64,000 nt of DNA, from NCBI GenBank assembly GCA_036674765.1, contig JARVKI010000003.1, forward strand, positions 806,001 to 870,000, given 5' to 3'. A program made the translations under genes and the position numbers. The notes under the pieces are model-generated. The model saw only the letters and a list, made by a program, of their open reading frames with translations. It did no database searches and had not been told where the DNA came from. Below are positions 33,354 through 45,789 of this stretch, piece by piece. Every line of letters begins with the position of its first letter. Within the stretch, counting starts at the first letter, position 1. This DNA comes from Seiridium cupressi. Its lineage: Eukaryota > Ascomycota > Sordariomycetes > Amphisphaeriales > Sporocadaceae.

Positions 33354-35492
33354 TTAGGACGACCCCTGACGGCCAACACTCTCGACCCTAACGCCGAGTT
33401 TACCGAGAGCATTTGTATCGATAATACCTCTGCCGTCAAACACCCACTTTGGTTTCTGAAGATGGTATGCAATCTTACTCCAGTCCAGCTTCTCCTTCTG
33501 TCTAGACTCATCCGAATTTCCTTTCGCGTGATGCACGCTCCGATTCAAGCTACAATCCAAGCAGTCGATGCTACAGGCAGGTTCATCCTTATATCTCTGC
33601 GACGGATCGGTGTTCGTGTATGTAGAAATTGGACTCGAGTGAAGCAAGTATTGATGCAACGAGAGAATCTCCGTTTCCGTGGGGTCGAGTCTTTCGAAAG
33701 GCCGAGGATCAACATATCTTGCCACGGGACGCGTTGCCGTTGTTGGTTTCAATGGAGCATATCGGAATTCATCAAAATCGGTCGTAACAAGAATAGCATT
33801 GGATGACATACAGGCCTCGTATGCATTCCCGTATACTTGTATGGGACCGCCATCAGTCCTCAAGGCAGCACATCCCTTTAAAAGTGTTTTGATCTCGTCC
33901 TGAACGACGGCCTGGTTGCAACAAGGATCAAAAATGGCGATCTCCTTGGGCCCCTCATCCAGAAGGGTCTTGATGATCTCCAAGGCTGGCGACTCTCTCG
34001 TGTCTGAAGTGTTTGCCTTGAATGCGTAACCGAGTATAGTGATCTTCTTTCCGACCAGGGTGTTGTTGAGGCACCTGATGACTCGCTTACTGAAGCGATC
34101 TCGCTGATAGTCATTCATCTTGACAACTTGCCGCCAGTATTCGCCAACTTCATCGAGTCCCAAAGACTCGGCCAAGTACACAAGGCTGAGGATGTCCTTT
34201 TTGAAGCAACTTCCCCCAAACCCGATGCCAGCCTTGAGGAATTTGTCGCCGATCCTTGGATCATAACCAATAGACGCGGCTACCTCGTCCACGTCCGCTC
34301 CTGTCTTCTCGCATATAGCCGAGATAGAGTTGATGGAGCTGATTCGTTGTGCCAGCATAGAATTGGCCACCAGCTTGGCAAGCTCGGAAGACCACACGTT
34401 CGTGGTGACGATGCGTTTTCTCGGAACCCATGCAGCGTACACGCTTGCAAGCGCATCTGCAGCCCGCTGGCCTGAGGTTGTCGTTGAGCATCCGATAAGC
34501 ACTCTATCAGGGTGCATCAGGTCGTTCATGGCCGTGCCGGCGGCTAGGAACTCGGGATTCGACAAAATCTCGAAATGCACGCCAGGACGGTGAATAGACA
34601 TCTAGGAACTTGATTAGCACATCAGAATACTGTTCATAACTCTCGAGACTAACCGTCTCTTTGACTAGCTGAGCTGTTTTGCATGGAACGGTTGACTTCT
34701 CAACAATAATGGCACCCGGCCGAGCGTATTGCGCCACCATGCCAGTAACAGCCTCAAATGCTGTCATGTCGGTTGCGCTACCAGCACCCATACCCTTTGA
34801 CTTTGTTGGTGTATTGACAGCAACAAGAACAATGTCTGCTTCACCAATGCATTTCGCAATCTCGGTAGAGAAGAAAAGGTTGGGCTGCCGCGCTGGAATG
34901 ATCCTGATGCCATTGGTATGGCCTTCGCAAAGACTCCCGCATTCCGATGAAGACGTCTCGTCAGAAACGATATCTGATGTTCCTCGGCGAACTGGCTCGT
35001 TCAAGAAATGGCATTCGCGAGATCCATCCCTAGCGATACGAACAATGTCCTCGAGACCTGGCTCATAGATAGGGAGATGCCTGGACTGCCAACGCTCTAT
35101 TCTTCGCTCATCTCTATCAACGACTGTGACTTGAATGTGCGGATTTTGATATGCTATTACCGCAGCAGTTGGACCACCTTCCAGAAGGTTAACAGTTGAA
35201 CGATTCTCCACGTAGAATATGGTAAAGGCTCACCAACGTACCCGGCTCCCACGCAACAGATGTTGCGCACGTGCCGTTGGCGAGAAGCAGATGGCGCAGA
35301 TGGTAAAGAAGTTATATTTAGTGCCTGAGCGGTAAGGCTTGCGAAATCAACGTCCAAATGACCGTCCACTGCCGCGCGTAGTACAGGGCTGAATGATAGA
35401 CTCCCCTCCGGGGTTGTAGGTGCAGTGGAGGGTGCATTATCCAGCAATGCGCCCTCTTCACAATTAGGCGTCGACAGTGGTATGGAGTCCAT
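33354..35492 (-). CDS. UDP-glucose 6-dehydrogenase
   Basis: Exons 35492-35234, 35177-34654 and 34601-33354 encode 676 residues, longer than the usual 450-500. The enzyme oxidises UDP-glucose to UDP-glucuronate with two NAD+. An extra N-terminal segment of about 75 residues precedes the Rossmann motif VGAGYVGGPT (residues 81-90). The family core follows: RRIERWQSRHLPIYEPGLED, VNTPTK, EKSTVP, NPEFLAAGTA, Lys337 in SSELAKLVAN and the catalytic Cys393 in GFGGSCFKKD. A low-complexity insert with DETSSSECGS lies before NLFFSTEIAKCI. The C-terminal third has FKANTSDTRESPA and a fungal tail rich in charged residues. No membrane or signal sequence is visible, so it is cytosolic. The next gene upstream, divergent, is a GT4 glycosyltransferase. 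Confidence 0.92.
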
Positions 35493-37606
35493 TCTCCGTG
35501 AAATAAAACGAACACAATAGTAGAGTGAACTCTTGATCGTTGGTATTGGGTTCAATTGTTGCTATTCGAAGACACGTGTCGCATGATCGTATGGAAAGGT
35601 GTGGAAGCCGAGTTGCAAAAGCCACACGATATTGTGTGCATGAAGTGTTGGATGCGTTACTTCCTTCGGACACAATATTGAACGTCTTTTTCTCGACGCT
35701 GGCAGGCTCTGGGTGGAAGGAAAGTAGTTTGAGAAAGAGGAGGCAGGAAAGAGCAATCTGACACTGGTATCGCGGTAATGACGTTCCTTACCACAATCCC
35801 AATACAGACCTCTTAATGTCCGGGAGCGGAGGGGCGTGGTCTGTGGTACCAATGACTACTTTGATAAGAGAAGCTTGGGATTCTTGGGAAGCATGGAGTC
35901 GCCACAAGACTGTGGGCTGGGTTTCAAAGAGATCTCCGGGATCGCTTCCTTTCAGGAGAGACGCGTTTGCCTCGGTCAGCTTGAAGCTCAAGAGAGACTC
36001 GACTCAGACAACCCGCATAGAAATGCGAGGTGGCTAGCAGACTTCGACATGTGGTTGCTGCAAGCGGGCTGAGTGGTGCGATAAAGGTGTCTCAGTGACC
36101 GCGTATACTTCACCAGTGGTACTTCGCCGCACTATGTCGTACTAAAATGAGAGCACATGCTCCCACCCAATACTTTTCCTGTACCACTTGGTAATCGAGT
36201 GCAGGATGATGGCTCCAGAAAGGCGTTTTGAGCTAGTCGATATGGAGTGATATTTTCTATCACGCCAGCATAAGCCTACCTCGGTATCGGATCTTTAAGT
36301 TGAAATGGCGATCCAGTATATGAATCTCCCATAACGTAGGCTGAAGTAGATGGATGAACATGGGTCGGCTGTTATTTGGTAAGCGCTGCTGTCTGGGACG
36401 AGATGCCTCAAGGAAATCAGTGCTCTTTGGCTCTCGTACGTGATTCGCTTCTAGCTCAAGGGCATATGCTATGAGCACGGTGTCGCTACCACCCAACCGA
36501 CTTGTCCACAAATCCCACGGGGGTAAGATACTTGTCCATAAGTGGACAAACTCATGGTGGTGCAAGATGGTATGCACGTAGATAAAATATGCATCAGGCG
36601 CTAATGTGACCATCCACCCACTCCACATCGCATGCATGATCCTAGGGACCCTAGATATGTGCGAACGGGTGATAGTCTACCTGTCAAAGTGTCGAGGAGT
36701 AAGAAGCAGTAAGCTAGCGTGCAGGATCCGTGGCTGCTGATTGGTGAGGGTTGCCCAACCGAGAAACGTTCTAGAATCTGTAGGTGCTGATAAGGGCAAC
36801 TCATCATTGCTGTAATTAATCATCAGAGCATACATGCTCATGTGTTTGAGACAAGATAGGAAACCTGCTGACAGGCCGATAAACGGGCTCAATCCTTTCG
36901 CATTTGAGGTCGAGGCAAACAGACGGGCGTAGCAGACGGTATGCCGATCTGCTTGGAATGCAGGGTCCTGCACGGGACAAATGCATGAGTAGACGTGGTG
37001 ATTCGTGAAGACCGAGTCGATGCACCGCGAATTATCTCGAATAGACAACGATCACCTTGAAGGTTCTGTACAAGCTCATGGAGTCGTCGGCATGTAAGGC
37101 TTCGGCGTGGCGAGGTGAATGTATCGTGAAGCAACAAGGCACTGGAAGTGCTCAACGTGCAAAAGAATTACTCTGTAATTGGACGTGTTGCTGCCCCACC
37201 AAATAGAGCTAGGGCCTAATTTAGTGTACCACTTGCTTCTGTAAGGCACTTGTTGAACCCCACCGGCCATATGCGCAATCCAAGGCCCATCCGATCATGG
37301 TCATTCGTGACATACTTTTTCTCGAGCATGTCTGATCAGATGGTCGCCGGATCGAGTGAGCACAATCCAGACCAAGGGTTTAGTCACCACCTCGACATGC
37401 GCTGCATCAATATCAGTCATGCCTCGATTCCCCTGGAGGGGCGAGCGCGCAGCACGTCGCCAGAACACACCATCACTACTAACATCTAGGTGAAAGCATA
37501 CATTCTTGCACTTATTATCTGCTCCGCCGTATTAAATCACTCTGGGGGAGGGCAACATCGACAAACATAGCTCATCAGATACATTGGCACCTTAAGCTAC
37601 TTGGAA
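35493..37606. promoter_or_regulatory. 2.1 kb divergent region between UGDH and the GT4 gene
   Basis: A long shared upstream region without a recognisable gene. Three TTGTCCA half-sites lie at 36502-36549, two of them as an inverted repeat. Open frames inside are short and match nothing I know. Confidence 0.5.
36502..36549. promoter_or_regulatory. Cluster of TTGTCCA half-sites
   Basis: TTGTCCA occurs at 36502-36508 and 36532-36538, and its reverse complement TGGACAA at 36543-36549. The last two form a perfect 7 bp inverted repeat around a 4 bp spacer. The cluster sits about 1 kb from each divergent start. No known fungal factor is assigned to it by me. Confidence 0.45.
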
Positions 37607-39317
37607 ATGGCCTCTCACGACTTTGGCGCTTTTCCTGCAGCGCTGTGCGGTCGCCGCGTTCTGTTCTGTGTCGAATCCTTCGGTCCCATCAACGGGGTTA
37701 GCAGGACGAATCTGAACCTGGTGAACCACCTTCGCGCTCACGGAGTCCTCGTCGCCGTTGTCGCTCCGTACAATCACACCAAAGTCAACACGTTTGAGGC
37801 AATCGATAATGTCGACACGAGTGGACTGCGCAGCCAGGAGGTACGATTGACTGGCTATCCATTGCCTTTCAACCCCGAGCTTTCCATTGTCTATCCTGTG
37901 CGGTTATCGCAGTTATACGAGCGGACCTTTGGCGGTCCACCCGATCTGATCTACCTGGGCAGCCCTGCATCTCTCGGTTTCCAAGTTATGATGCAATTGC
38001 GGCAACAACCTGTAGAGGCGCAAGTACCAGTAGTATGCAACTTCCAGACGGACCTTGCAGGGTATTGCGAGATTTTATTTCCCCAGCCTCTAGGAGCAAT
38101 TGCGAGTTGGACTTTCGCCAAAGTTCAAGGATACCTATTCCGTCACTCGTCAATCAAGACCGTCTTCTATCCAAGCACATTTGTTAGAAGATATCTAGAA
38201 CAGAAAGCAGGTGTTCAAAACCACAAGTTCGATGTGCTGAGGCGAGGTGTTGACACAGAGGCTTTCAATCCCTCGCGACGAAGTGAATTACTGAGGCAGC
38301 AGTGGGCCCCAAACGGAGAGATTATACTCTTCACGTGCTCGCGGCTTGCTGGAGAGAAAGGCTTCGGCTTTCTTGCAGATGCAGCTTTAGAGATGGACAA
38401 GCGAGGACTACATTTTAAGCTAGTCGTTGTGGGAGGAAACCGTAATGCGACAGTTGAGCAAGAAGTCAAAGACCTCTTCAGACCACTTTCAGAGAAAGGG
38501 AAAGTCATCTTCACCGGCTTCAAGATCGGGGAAGAGCTCATGACGTGTTATGCTTCTGCAGACATATTTCTCCGTACGTATACACCACCCCGAACATTTA
38601 TTCTCAGTAGGCTCGCGAGAGACCCCCTGAGAAGGCGCCTTTCTGGTATTTTACTTCGTCGTCTTTTGCTTCGGTCCGGTAGAACAGCGTCAAGTCAAAA
38701 CATAAATCAAAGTTAGACCAACGGCGCTTTGGATCGTCCACAATAACAACGAGAAGCTAATACATTTTGTGCAATTAGACTGCTCCATAACTGAAACCTT
38801 CGGATTGGTTGTACTGGAGTCAATGGCCAGCGGTGTGCCAGTTGTAGCAAGGGATGAGGGCGGGCCAAGCGATATTATCGCTCATGGGCGCTCTGGTTAT
38901 CTTATATCGCCGAATGATCTAGGCGGATTCGTTGACCAAGTCTTGGACCTTGCCAATGACTCTCGCCTGCGAGCTCAACTCGGCCGGGCTTGTCGGGCCC
39001 AAGCGTGTGAGGCGACATGGGAGAGAATTAGCAACAAGGTCGCGTGGAACATGGCTGACACCATCAATCAGCGGGAGACCGAGCAGTCAGACTATCATCT
39101 CACTGCGGCACAAGTGATGAAAACCAGCGCACCACTTTGGACTTGGATACTGATGAGCACAGCTCTTCGACGAACACTTGCATCACGCATCATCGATGCG
39201 AAGTTGGTATGGGGTTTGTTCGTTATAATTGGATTTTGGGCAGTAGTCAGCCTTTACCTCATCTTTATTAAGATGGTTCACTTCGCCAGAAGTCGAGTTC
39301 CAAAGAGCATAAGTTGA
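37607..39317 (+). CDS. GT4-family glycosyltransferase with C-terminal membrane helix
   Basis: Exons 37607-38573 and 38779-39317 encode 501 residues. The 205 nt intron is long for this window (donor GTACGT, acceptor AATTAG) and splits a His codon. The N-terminal half has [25 protein letters not shown] and [10 protein letters not shown]. The C-terminal GT-B half has [13 protein letters not shown] and the EX7E motif, Glu328 to Glu336 in [20 protein letters not shown] helix near residues 465-490 ([19 protein letters not shown]) would anchor it in a membrane. The closest well-known relatives by pattern are SQD2/mannosyltransferase-type GT4 enzymes that glycosylate lipids. Its divergent neighbour makes UDP-glucuronate, which suggests a glucuronosyl transfer, but donor and acceptor are inferred only from context. 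The ATG at 37607 is the first in frame. Confidence 0.87.
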
Positions 39318-39620
39318 TTATGAGTTTCCAAGTAATCTAAATACAAATATACCTAATGATGTCGTTGTGACAATGTTGGGTGAACTCAGACCAAACTTCC
39401 TAACGCACGAGAATCTTGGCATATTGAGCCAAGGGCAATAATATCCAGCTTTTCTAACATCTGCTTTTCTTTTTGCGGTGAAGATATGTGACATGTATCC
39501 TACGGACGACTCACTTTGCTTGCCAATTCCCGTATAGCTGGCTACGCGTGTATAAAAAAGGACCTCTTATCGTCACGTTTCCTGCTAATTGTGACTTGAA
39601 ACCCCAAAGCGTATGTATTA
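39318..39620. other. Short convergent intergenic region
   Basis: About 300 bp between the ends of the glycosyltransferase (+) and the isochorismatase-like gene (-). Nothing beyond 3' flanks is visible. Confidence 0.5.
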
Positions 39621-40286
39621 TTAAGCTATGAAAACTGTCTCGAGTACATTTGCAGTGGTATCTACCAGAGCGAACACCTCATTCAGGCTAGCTAAGTTGA
39701 CTTGGTGGATCGTCCCTGCATCAAACTCTCCTTTCCCGTACGTTGCACATGCATCGCTAGCCAGTATGATATCGCCTTCTTCAACGACTACGCCGTTCTC
39801 TTTCACAATATCCACCACTCTCAAATTGTTTGCCATACGCGTCGTTGTGCTGACGCAGTGATCCGTGGTCAACCCACAGATGACTAGTTGCCGAACGTGA
39901 TTTTGCTTCAGGAAAGCCTCGAGCCCAGTGCCGATGAATGCCGAATTGACATTCTTTACCCACACAGTCTCGCCAGAGCTGGGGGCTGCCCAGCTCTGCG
40001 GCTCTACTGAGTTTATCGACTTCCCATCGACCTCGATCTGTTTCGCTGGATGCAGCTGAGAGTCTGGGTTAATGCTGTGATGCTGCACATGGCAGATAAG
40101 TATCGAATCCGAGCCTTGATCTGCCCTCAATGCGCTGTTGTAGCCTCTAGCTGCGCGAAGTAGCCGTTCGATGTTCCTTTCGCATTCCGGTGTGCTGCGA
40201 CTTGTACCCCAATGTGTCGGATGAAGAAAGCCGTTCTGCATATCGATCAGGATGAGAGCGGTTTTGCGACTAGTTGCTGGCTTCAT
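39621..40286 (-). CDS. Isochorismatase-like cysteine hydrolase
   Basis: A single exon encodes 221 residues, the usual size for the family. Members hydrolyse isochorismate, nicotinamide, carbamoyl groups or related substrates through an Asp-Lys-Cys triad. The triad is complete: Asp15 in LILIDMQNGF, Lys111 in VWVKNVNSAF and Cys144 in ICGLTTDHCVSTT. The cis-peptide region before the cysteine is typical. No signal or membrane segment is seen. The natural substrate cannot be assigned. It is convergent with the glycosyltransferase gene and has no obvious functional partner nearby. Confidence 0.9.
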   Translation of the reverse strand: MKPATSRKTALILIDMQNGFLHPTHWGTSRSTPECERNIERLLRAARGYNSALRADQGSDSILICHVQHHSINPDSQLHPAKQIEVDGKSINSVEPQSWAAPSSGETVWVKNVNSAFIGTGLEAFLKQNHVRQLVICGLTTDHCVSTTTRMANNLRVVDIVKENGVVVEEGDIILASDACATYGKGEFDAGTIHQVNLASLNEVFALVDTTANVLETVFIA

Positions 40287-41167
40287 GATGGCCGGCTAAA
40301 ATGGTGTAGACAACTGTTAAGGGCTGGATTTATGTAGTGGGTTTGGTATCCGGAATCTATAAATATGCCGTGGGTATTTTATAGGAGATAAAAAGTTGTA
40401 TTGTCTATACTTTGCATGCGACGATATAAGCGCGCCCTTTGATCGAGCGAGGAGTCAGACCCGCCCCGTGCCGGCCGCTAAACTGACTAAGCCATGTTAT
40501 AAGACTTAGAGCTACGCCTGATTACAAATTGAGGATGCGGCTCTTGGAAGGTGTGACATCGCCTGTCACTTTATATCGTTGGAATATCAGTGTGGTAAGT
40601 ATCTTAGCAAGATGAGGTTAGTATTAAAACTGAGTATGTGCGGCTTAAATGATGCCTTACACTACTCCTACAGAGCTTGTGTGATGAACTCTATATTTCC
40701 AACACTTTGGTCTTGTGGAAAAAGGACGGCGCTTCCTGAAGCAGCAGCACATTAAAAACGCGCATGCATTGGACTAGTTGTGCGTCAATATAGCCCAAAG
40801 ATCTTGGGCTACTCCCAGAAAATACATGAGCGAAGTGAGCATCTATGCAACTATGAATTTGGAGCAAAGTAGGATTGGCAACAGTCCCATTATATCATCA
40901 AATAACGAAAAAACATTTGCATCCCGTCATCATTACCAATATTACATTGTCCCGTAACGTGCCATGCGGTACATGAATAGCCCCTAAATTCGATACCAAC
41001 TCCAGTGATGCCCTTATCCCTTGCCATGCTTAAACGAGTGATTGATCATACAGCTCTTTCCTTTCCACTAGCGCTTCCGCTGCCCATAGATGTGCTGTCT
41101 TTCCGTGAGTTCAAGTCACTTGACTCAGAACCAGGTAACTTCCAAACTAATTCGGAGCTTCCACTCA
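40287..41167. other. Intergenic region
   Basis: Promoter of the isochorismatase-like gene and 3' flank of the coiled-coil gene. I see no gene or clear repeat. Confidence 0.5.
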
Positions 41168-42946
41168 TCATCCTGACTCTCCATTTTCCTGCCCATTCTC
41201 TGAGACGTTCGGCTCGGGGGGCGGCTCGTCGCTTGACCCGGGCACCGATTGTTCGTCCGACTCCGTGGGTAAAAAACTCTTGACTACACCCATATCCTCA
41301 CCATTGGTGACGAAAGATTTTGTCCGGTCCTTCCTGCTGATTTGCCGTGCTGCACGGTGGATACCTTGTAACAAAGCGGCCTTCTCCTCGTTGTATGCAG
41401 GCTTGACTTGGGCTTTGTTGAGCACGAATCCCTCGGTGAGAAGTTCCGATTCTCCACCACGGAATGACAGGAACGATGGCCAGAGTACGGCGGCGATATC
41501 CTCAATGTCGCCAACACCCTGGTACCGGTCATCTTCAGCGATAGCAGATTCCGTCGCCGCATCATCGGCGACGGTGCCTGCTTCGGCGGCCGCTGTCTCT
41601 GCGTCATTTCCATCAAACGCAGGCAAGTTCAGCAGTTTCCAGTCCTCATCGTCATAAGCGTCAAAGCTGGGTTCGATCTTTTCGTCGAGCAATTGCAAGC
41701 GCATCCATTGTCCACAGACCTGCTTGCAAATGCTTTCGAGGCTGCTGCGGAACTCTTCGTGTCTGTCATTCGGAAGAACAGGCGAGACAGCAGCGTAGAC
41801 TTCCACAACGACCTGCTCAATTCGTTTCTTACCGTTGGCTTTTTGTTTTGACGGGAGGACTGGGAGAAGGACACTGCGCAGATAGTTTTCCCGTACTGGA
41901 TCATCATCTGCCAGACCAGCTAGAAGATCCGAGAGCTCGTTACATTGTAGAAGATATGTCGGCTGGAAGATGTACTGAGCTAAGGACCATGCTAGAATGG
42001 CAAGCACTGCGGAGATGCGCATTTGCTTGGCTTCGCGAGTGTTGGAAAGGGGAAGCGGGATGATTCGGTTCACACGTCCATGGTTGCGGATCTTAGCCCA
42101 AATTGTACCCGAGGTCGGCGTCACGAAGGCTGATTCTTCGAGATCCTCAACAAAGAGGTTTTCTGCCCACTTATAGGCCATAGTGAACATGCTATGAAGT
42201 TGTTGATGGCTATGAGCAAGCATTAGTAAGCCAGGTCAACGTAAGCTGAAAAGAAAGAAAGAAAAAGGGGGGACTTACGTTTGTTCTTGAGGTGGACTCT
42301 TCATCTTGAATGATAGAGCATTGAGCTCACCAAGTCTTGTATTCTTGGCTTCAAGGTCTTCTCGTGTTGCTTGGAGCTCTTTCGTGGTTTCTTCGTGCGC
42401 TGCCTGCGAAGCTGCCAAGGCCGACTTCTCCTCATCGAGACTGACCCTCAAGCCCTCGATCTCCGAGTCTCTGAAGTTGACATCAGCCTGCAATTTTGAG
42501 CATTCGTCCTTCGATTCGTCGAGTTGGGTCTTGGCCGACTCGAGTTCTGCGTTCGTGTTTTCGAGTTCGGTGTTCTTCTCGCTCAGATCCCCCTGTAGTC
42601 TGGAGATCTCGTCTGCATTTTCGTTCAATTGTGCTTTCGTCGTTTCCGCATCGGACTCGAGCAGAGCCACTTTCTCACCAAGGAGCGATTTGTCATGGTT
42701 GAGCGTGGCAATCTCTTCGGTCTGCTCCTCACCGCGCTTTGCGGAATCGTCAAGTTGCTGCTGGAGTTTTGAGTTGGTTCTGTGGTTCTCATCGTTGGTG
42801 ATGTTGAGAATGTGATTACGCTCCTTCAGGGTGCTGTTTTCCTCTAGGACGCCTTTGAGGTATTGGTAGGAGTCGTCTTGAGCAAGAGCCTGGACATGCC
42901 GTATGAAATTTTCCAGCAATGTGGAGGGGTCCCCTTCGGCCATCAT
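41168..42946 (-). CDS. Coiled-coil protein of unknown function
   Basis: Exons 42946-42279 and 42209-41168 encode 569 residues. The 69 nt intron has donor GTAAGT, a polypyrimidine stretch and acceptor CTCATAG. Residues about 40-215 form a long, highly charged coiled coil with repeated EL/LE heptads (SRLQGDLSEKNTELENTNAE). The second half is globular, beginning near SMFTMAYKWAENLFVEDLEE, with helical segments, an Ala/Glu/Asp-rich linker and a conserved-looking FLSFRGGESELLTEGFVLNK segment. The C-terminus is acidic and Pro/Ser-rich. No membrane helix is obvious apart from the hydrophobic stretch AVLAILAWSLAQYIF near residue 290. I recognise the architecture from other fungal genomes but know no function. 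Confidence 0.75.
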
Positions 42947-45789
42947 TGTTATGGGATAGTGGTGTGAGTTGCTCGGTGTTTGAGATGAGGATAGAGGGAG
43001 CTACTGCCCTTGTTGCTTAAGTATGCCTCAAGCTCGCCGCGAGTTGGGTGAGAATTAAGTTGGCATGATGCCTTACGGTGAGCTCACATATTCACGTGAA
43101 CTTACAGGAAGCCACGGCCATCCCTTTCAAGAGATTAGCAACGTGGCCAGCGAATTGTCACTGCCAACACCGATAATCACCTTCCGCTCAGGGACAGGTA
43201 CATAGCATGAGACTGCCCGATGCACTATTCTTGGTATACGGCATCCATCATTGCTATGACCGAGGTACATCTATGAGCCCAGAGTATGACTCAGATACCA
43301 CTGGGCTCACCAAAGAAAGATGCGGATTGGAGGCGACAGCAACGCGGCAAGCAGAGGAACTCCCGCAGATCGGCTACCCGGCCGTTCACAAACAGCCTGC
43401 ATATCACATTAGTGCTGCGGCTGGACAGGCTTTGGGCAGCGTCCTAATCCCTCGGCGAACGCATCAGCGGAAGCCAGCACTTTGCACCGTTGGGCGGCAC
43501 AATGCAGTCGCCCACTCGCCTGATGCAGTCACAGGTTCGTAGACTGTCCACGTCTACGCACAATTAGGCTATGGTGTTGTGGAGTTGTGAAGTCGCGTCG
43601 CCGCAGGGCATACTTGGGCGGAAGGGCGCGGCATTGGGTGAATCACATTGAGAGGAACGTCGTCCGATGCAAGATCAAGCGAGCCAATGGTGTGAAGATT
43701 GCTGTGATGGCTTGATAGCATAGGCTCGCATCGTACAATGGACCCACTTGTAATAGTCCAAACGGATCGTAGGCCGCAAAGTGGCAGGCGAACACATGGT
43801 GCGCCTCATTATTGGTTGCTGACCAAGATGATTAAGCATGGCTGCTAACAACGAAAGTTGGGTATCAGAGATCGTCGGCGCAGAGACATGATGTGATGAG
43901 GAAGTATGAACTAAGAAACATGGATTATGAGCATCAAGCGGGACACCAATCAATCTGGAGACTCCATATACTCTATCTAGCATTCCTTGGTAGTTTCCGG
44001 CTCAATGGGACAGTACCGTGTGTGACGCTGATTAGGAAGAACATCCCTGAGGCTTGGCATCACCACGGCGTTGGACCAAGCCAGTAGGCATTGTGCAATG
44101 CCATACTCATCAGGCCGGACAGTCAAACAGTTGCTGCAATCGTTGCTGCGAAGGCAAGACGCCTGGAATACCAGTGAGAGGCTGCCCAGGTGGAAACCAG
44201 TATCCGAAGTGGAGCCTTTAGGACTGTTGATCCCTATGGAGCAGATCTACGATATTTGGTGACAGCCAGTCTACGTCTTGAACACCCAAGAAAACAGGAG
44301 CTTGGGGCCGTAACCAAACAGCAAGCCTGTAGGAATTAACACTTGGATTTAGGGCCAGTATTGCATATCGCCATTTGCTCTTATGTTCTACTGCTCTTGT
44401 TTTCTACGTATTGTACTCTTTCCTTCTCGGTTCGGCGGGCAGACATTGCATTGTGAACGGCCTCACAATTGCATTGCTGGCATTTCTAATGTTAGCCGAT
44501 AATGAGAATGCTACAAACTCATTGCTAGCAACGCCCGTAAAAACGACAGTTTTTGTGTGTAGTCGTAGATTGGCTCGTCCCACAGCCCGCGGCTGCTGTA
44601 TCAGTCAGTGTTTCTACAGAGTAGGGGCGTAAATAGCTAAAGCCCTGTGGTTTTAGGGGCCAAGAAACATCAAGAGAGTTGTTGGACATGCAGGCCAGAT
44701 TTTGAGAAGCAAGGTGCCCTCCTCGTCTCATTCGTAGCCAGGAAAATGGAGGGCAAAACACCATGGACGAAGTGGCAGGCGGACGAGCATGAGTATGTCG
44801 CAGGCTCCCCTCCTCTTGAATGGCAATTTATCCTCCTCTTGACAGCTTCATCTAGGGTTAGATGACGCTGAAATGCGCGGCCGCATCTTCCCATGTCGAA
44901 GTCTGCGTGCGGTTAGCGTGGCGACCACAGTATTGCCGTTCCGAATTGCTTCTCGCCCATCTTTGATCCTGTCCGTGGATGAAAACGTCGAGGTAACCTA
45001 GCGAAGTCAGTTCCGAGCGAGCAGTCCGTAGTCAATATCCAAACATTGATTCACAGCAACACCACCACGTGGATGCTCATGCAAAGCTCAAGAGGTGATT
45101 TTGAGGCAGTCGTTTTACATTGCCAAATCATTTCCACGATGGGTCGCCTGTTGCTTTTTGTGTCATTCGTTGAATTTTGCAGTGTCATTCCAGGTGCGCC
45201 AACTTCCGCGTCTAACACTTGAGCTGGATTAGCACAATATATGCTGCAAGCGTAGCGCCCCGCCGTAATGCGTTCTTTTAGCCCCTCCGCTCGCTCTTGG
45301 ATGTGCAGCTGTATCTTAGCTGGTAGGAGTAGGAGTAGGAGCTGGCTGCTGACTCCCTCGACTCCCATCACGTATGAGCAAATCCTCACGTGTTTCGGCA
45401 ACTGTAGTTGGAGCAGTATGTTTCTGGTCGGTATACGATCCGTTTACCGTTGAATCTTAATAGTTCTCGTTCCCCTTGATCGATTGCGGGCTTTGCAAGT
45501 TGAAAAAGCTTGGAGCTTTCCTTCCTTGAAACTAGCCATTATGGAGCCGCGACTACGTCATTGTAGATGTTGCCGGGAGAGCTAATCTGAATTGCGTAAC
45601 GCATAAACATCCACCCGGTTTTCCCTTTCACCACCAAGCATACATCACATGCGCTTCATCATTTGGTCACACCACAATCTCCCATTGTACAAAGCTGTGT
45701 AGCTTATCATCGACTGTGCCCGTCTACCATAGCGTTCATCTCCCTTCCCTTCAAGGCTCCTTCAACAACAAGCAGAAGCATCAACAGTT
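42947..45789. other. Long intergenic region without recognised genes
   Basis: About 2.8 kb. An ATG-initiated frame at 43207-43542 (111 codons) is the longest but its product resembles nothing and shows no splice extension I could support. The first part is the coiled-coil gene promoter and the last part the promoter of the OM14-like gene. No tRNA or transposon is evident. Confidence 0.45.

Noticed and set aside
43207..43542. 111-codon ATG-initiated open frame
   Set aside because: No homology, domain, signal or splice context that I can support.
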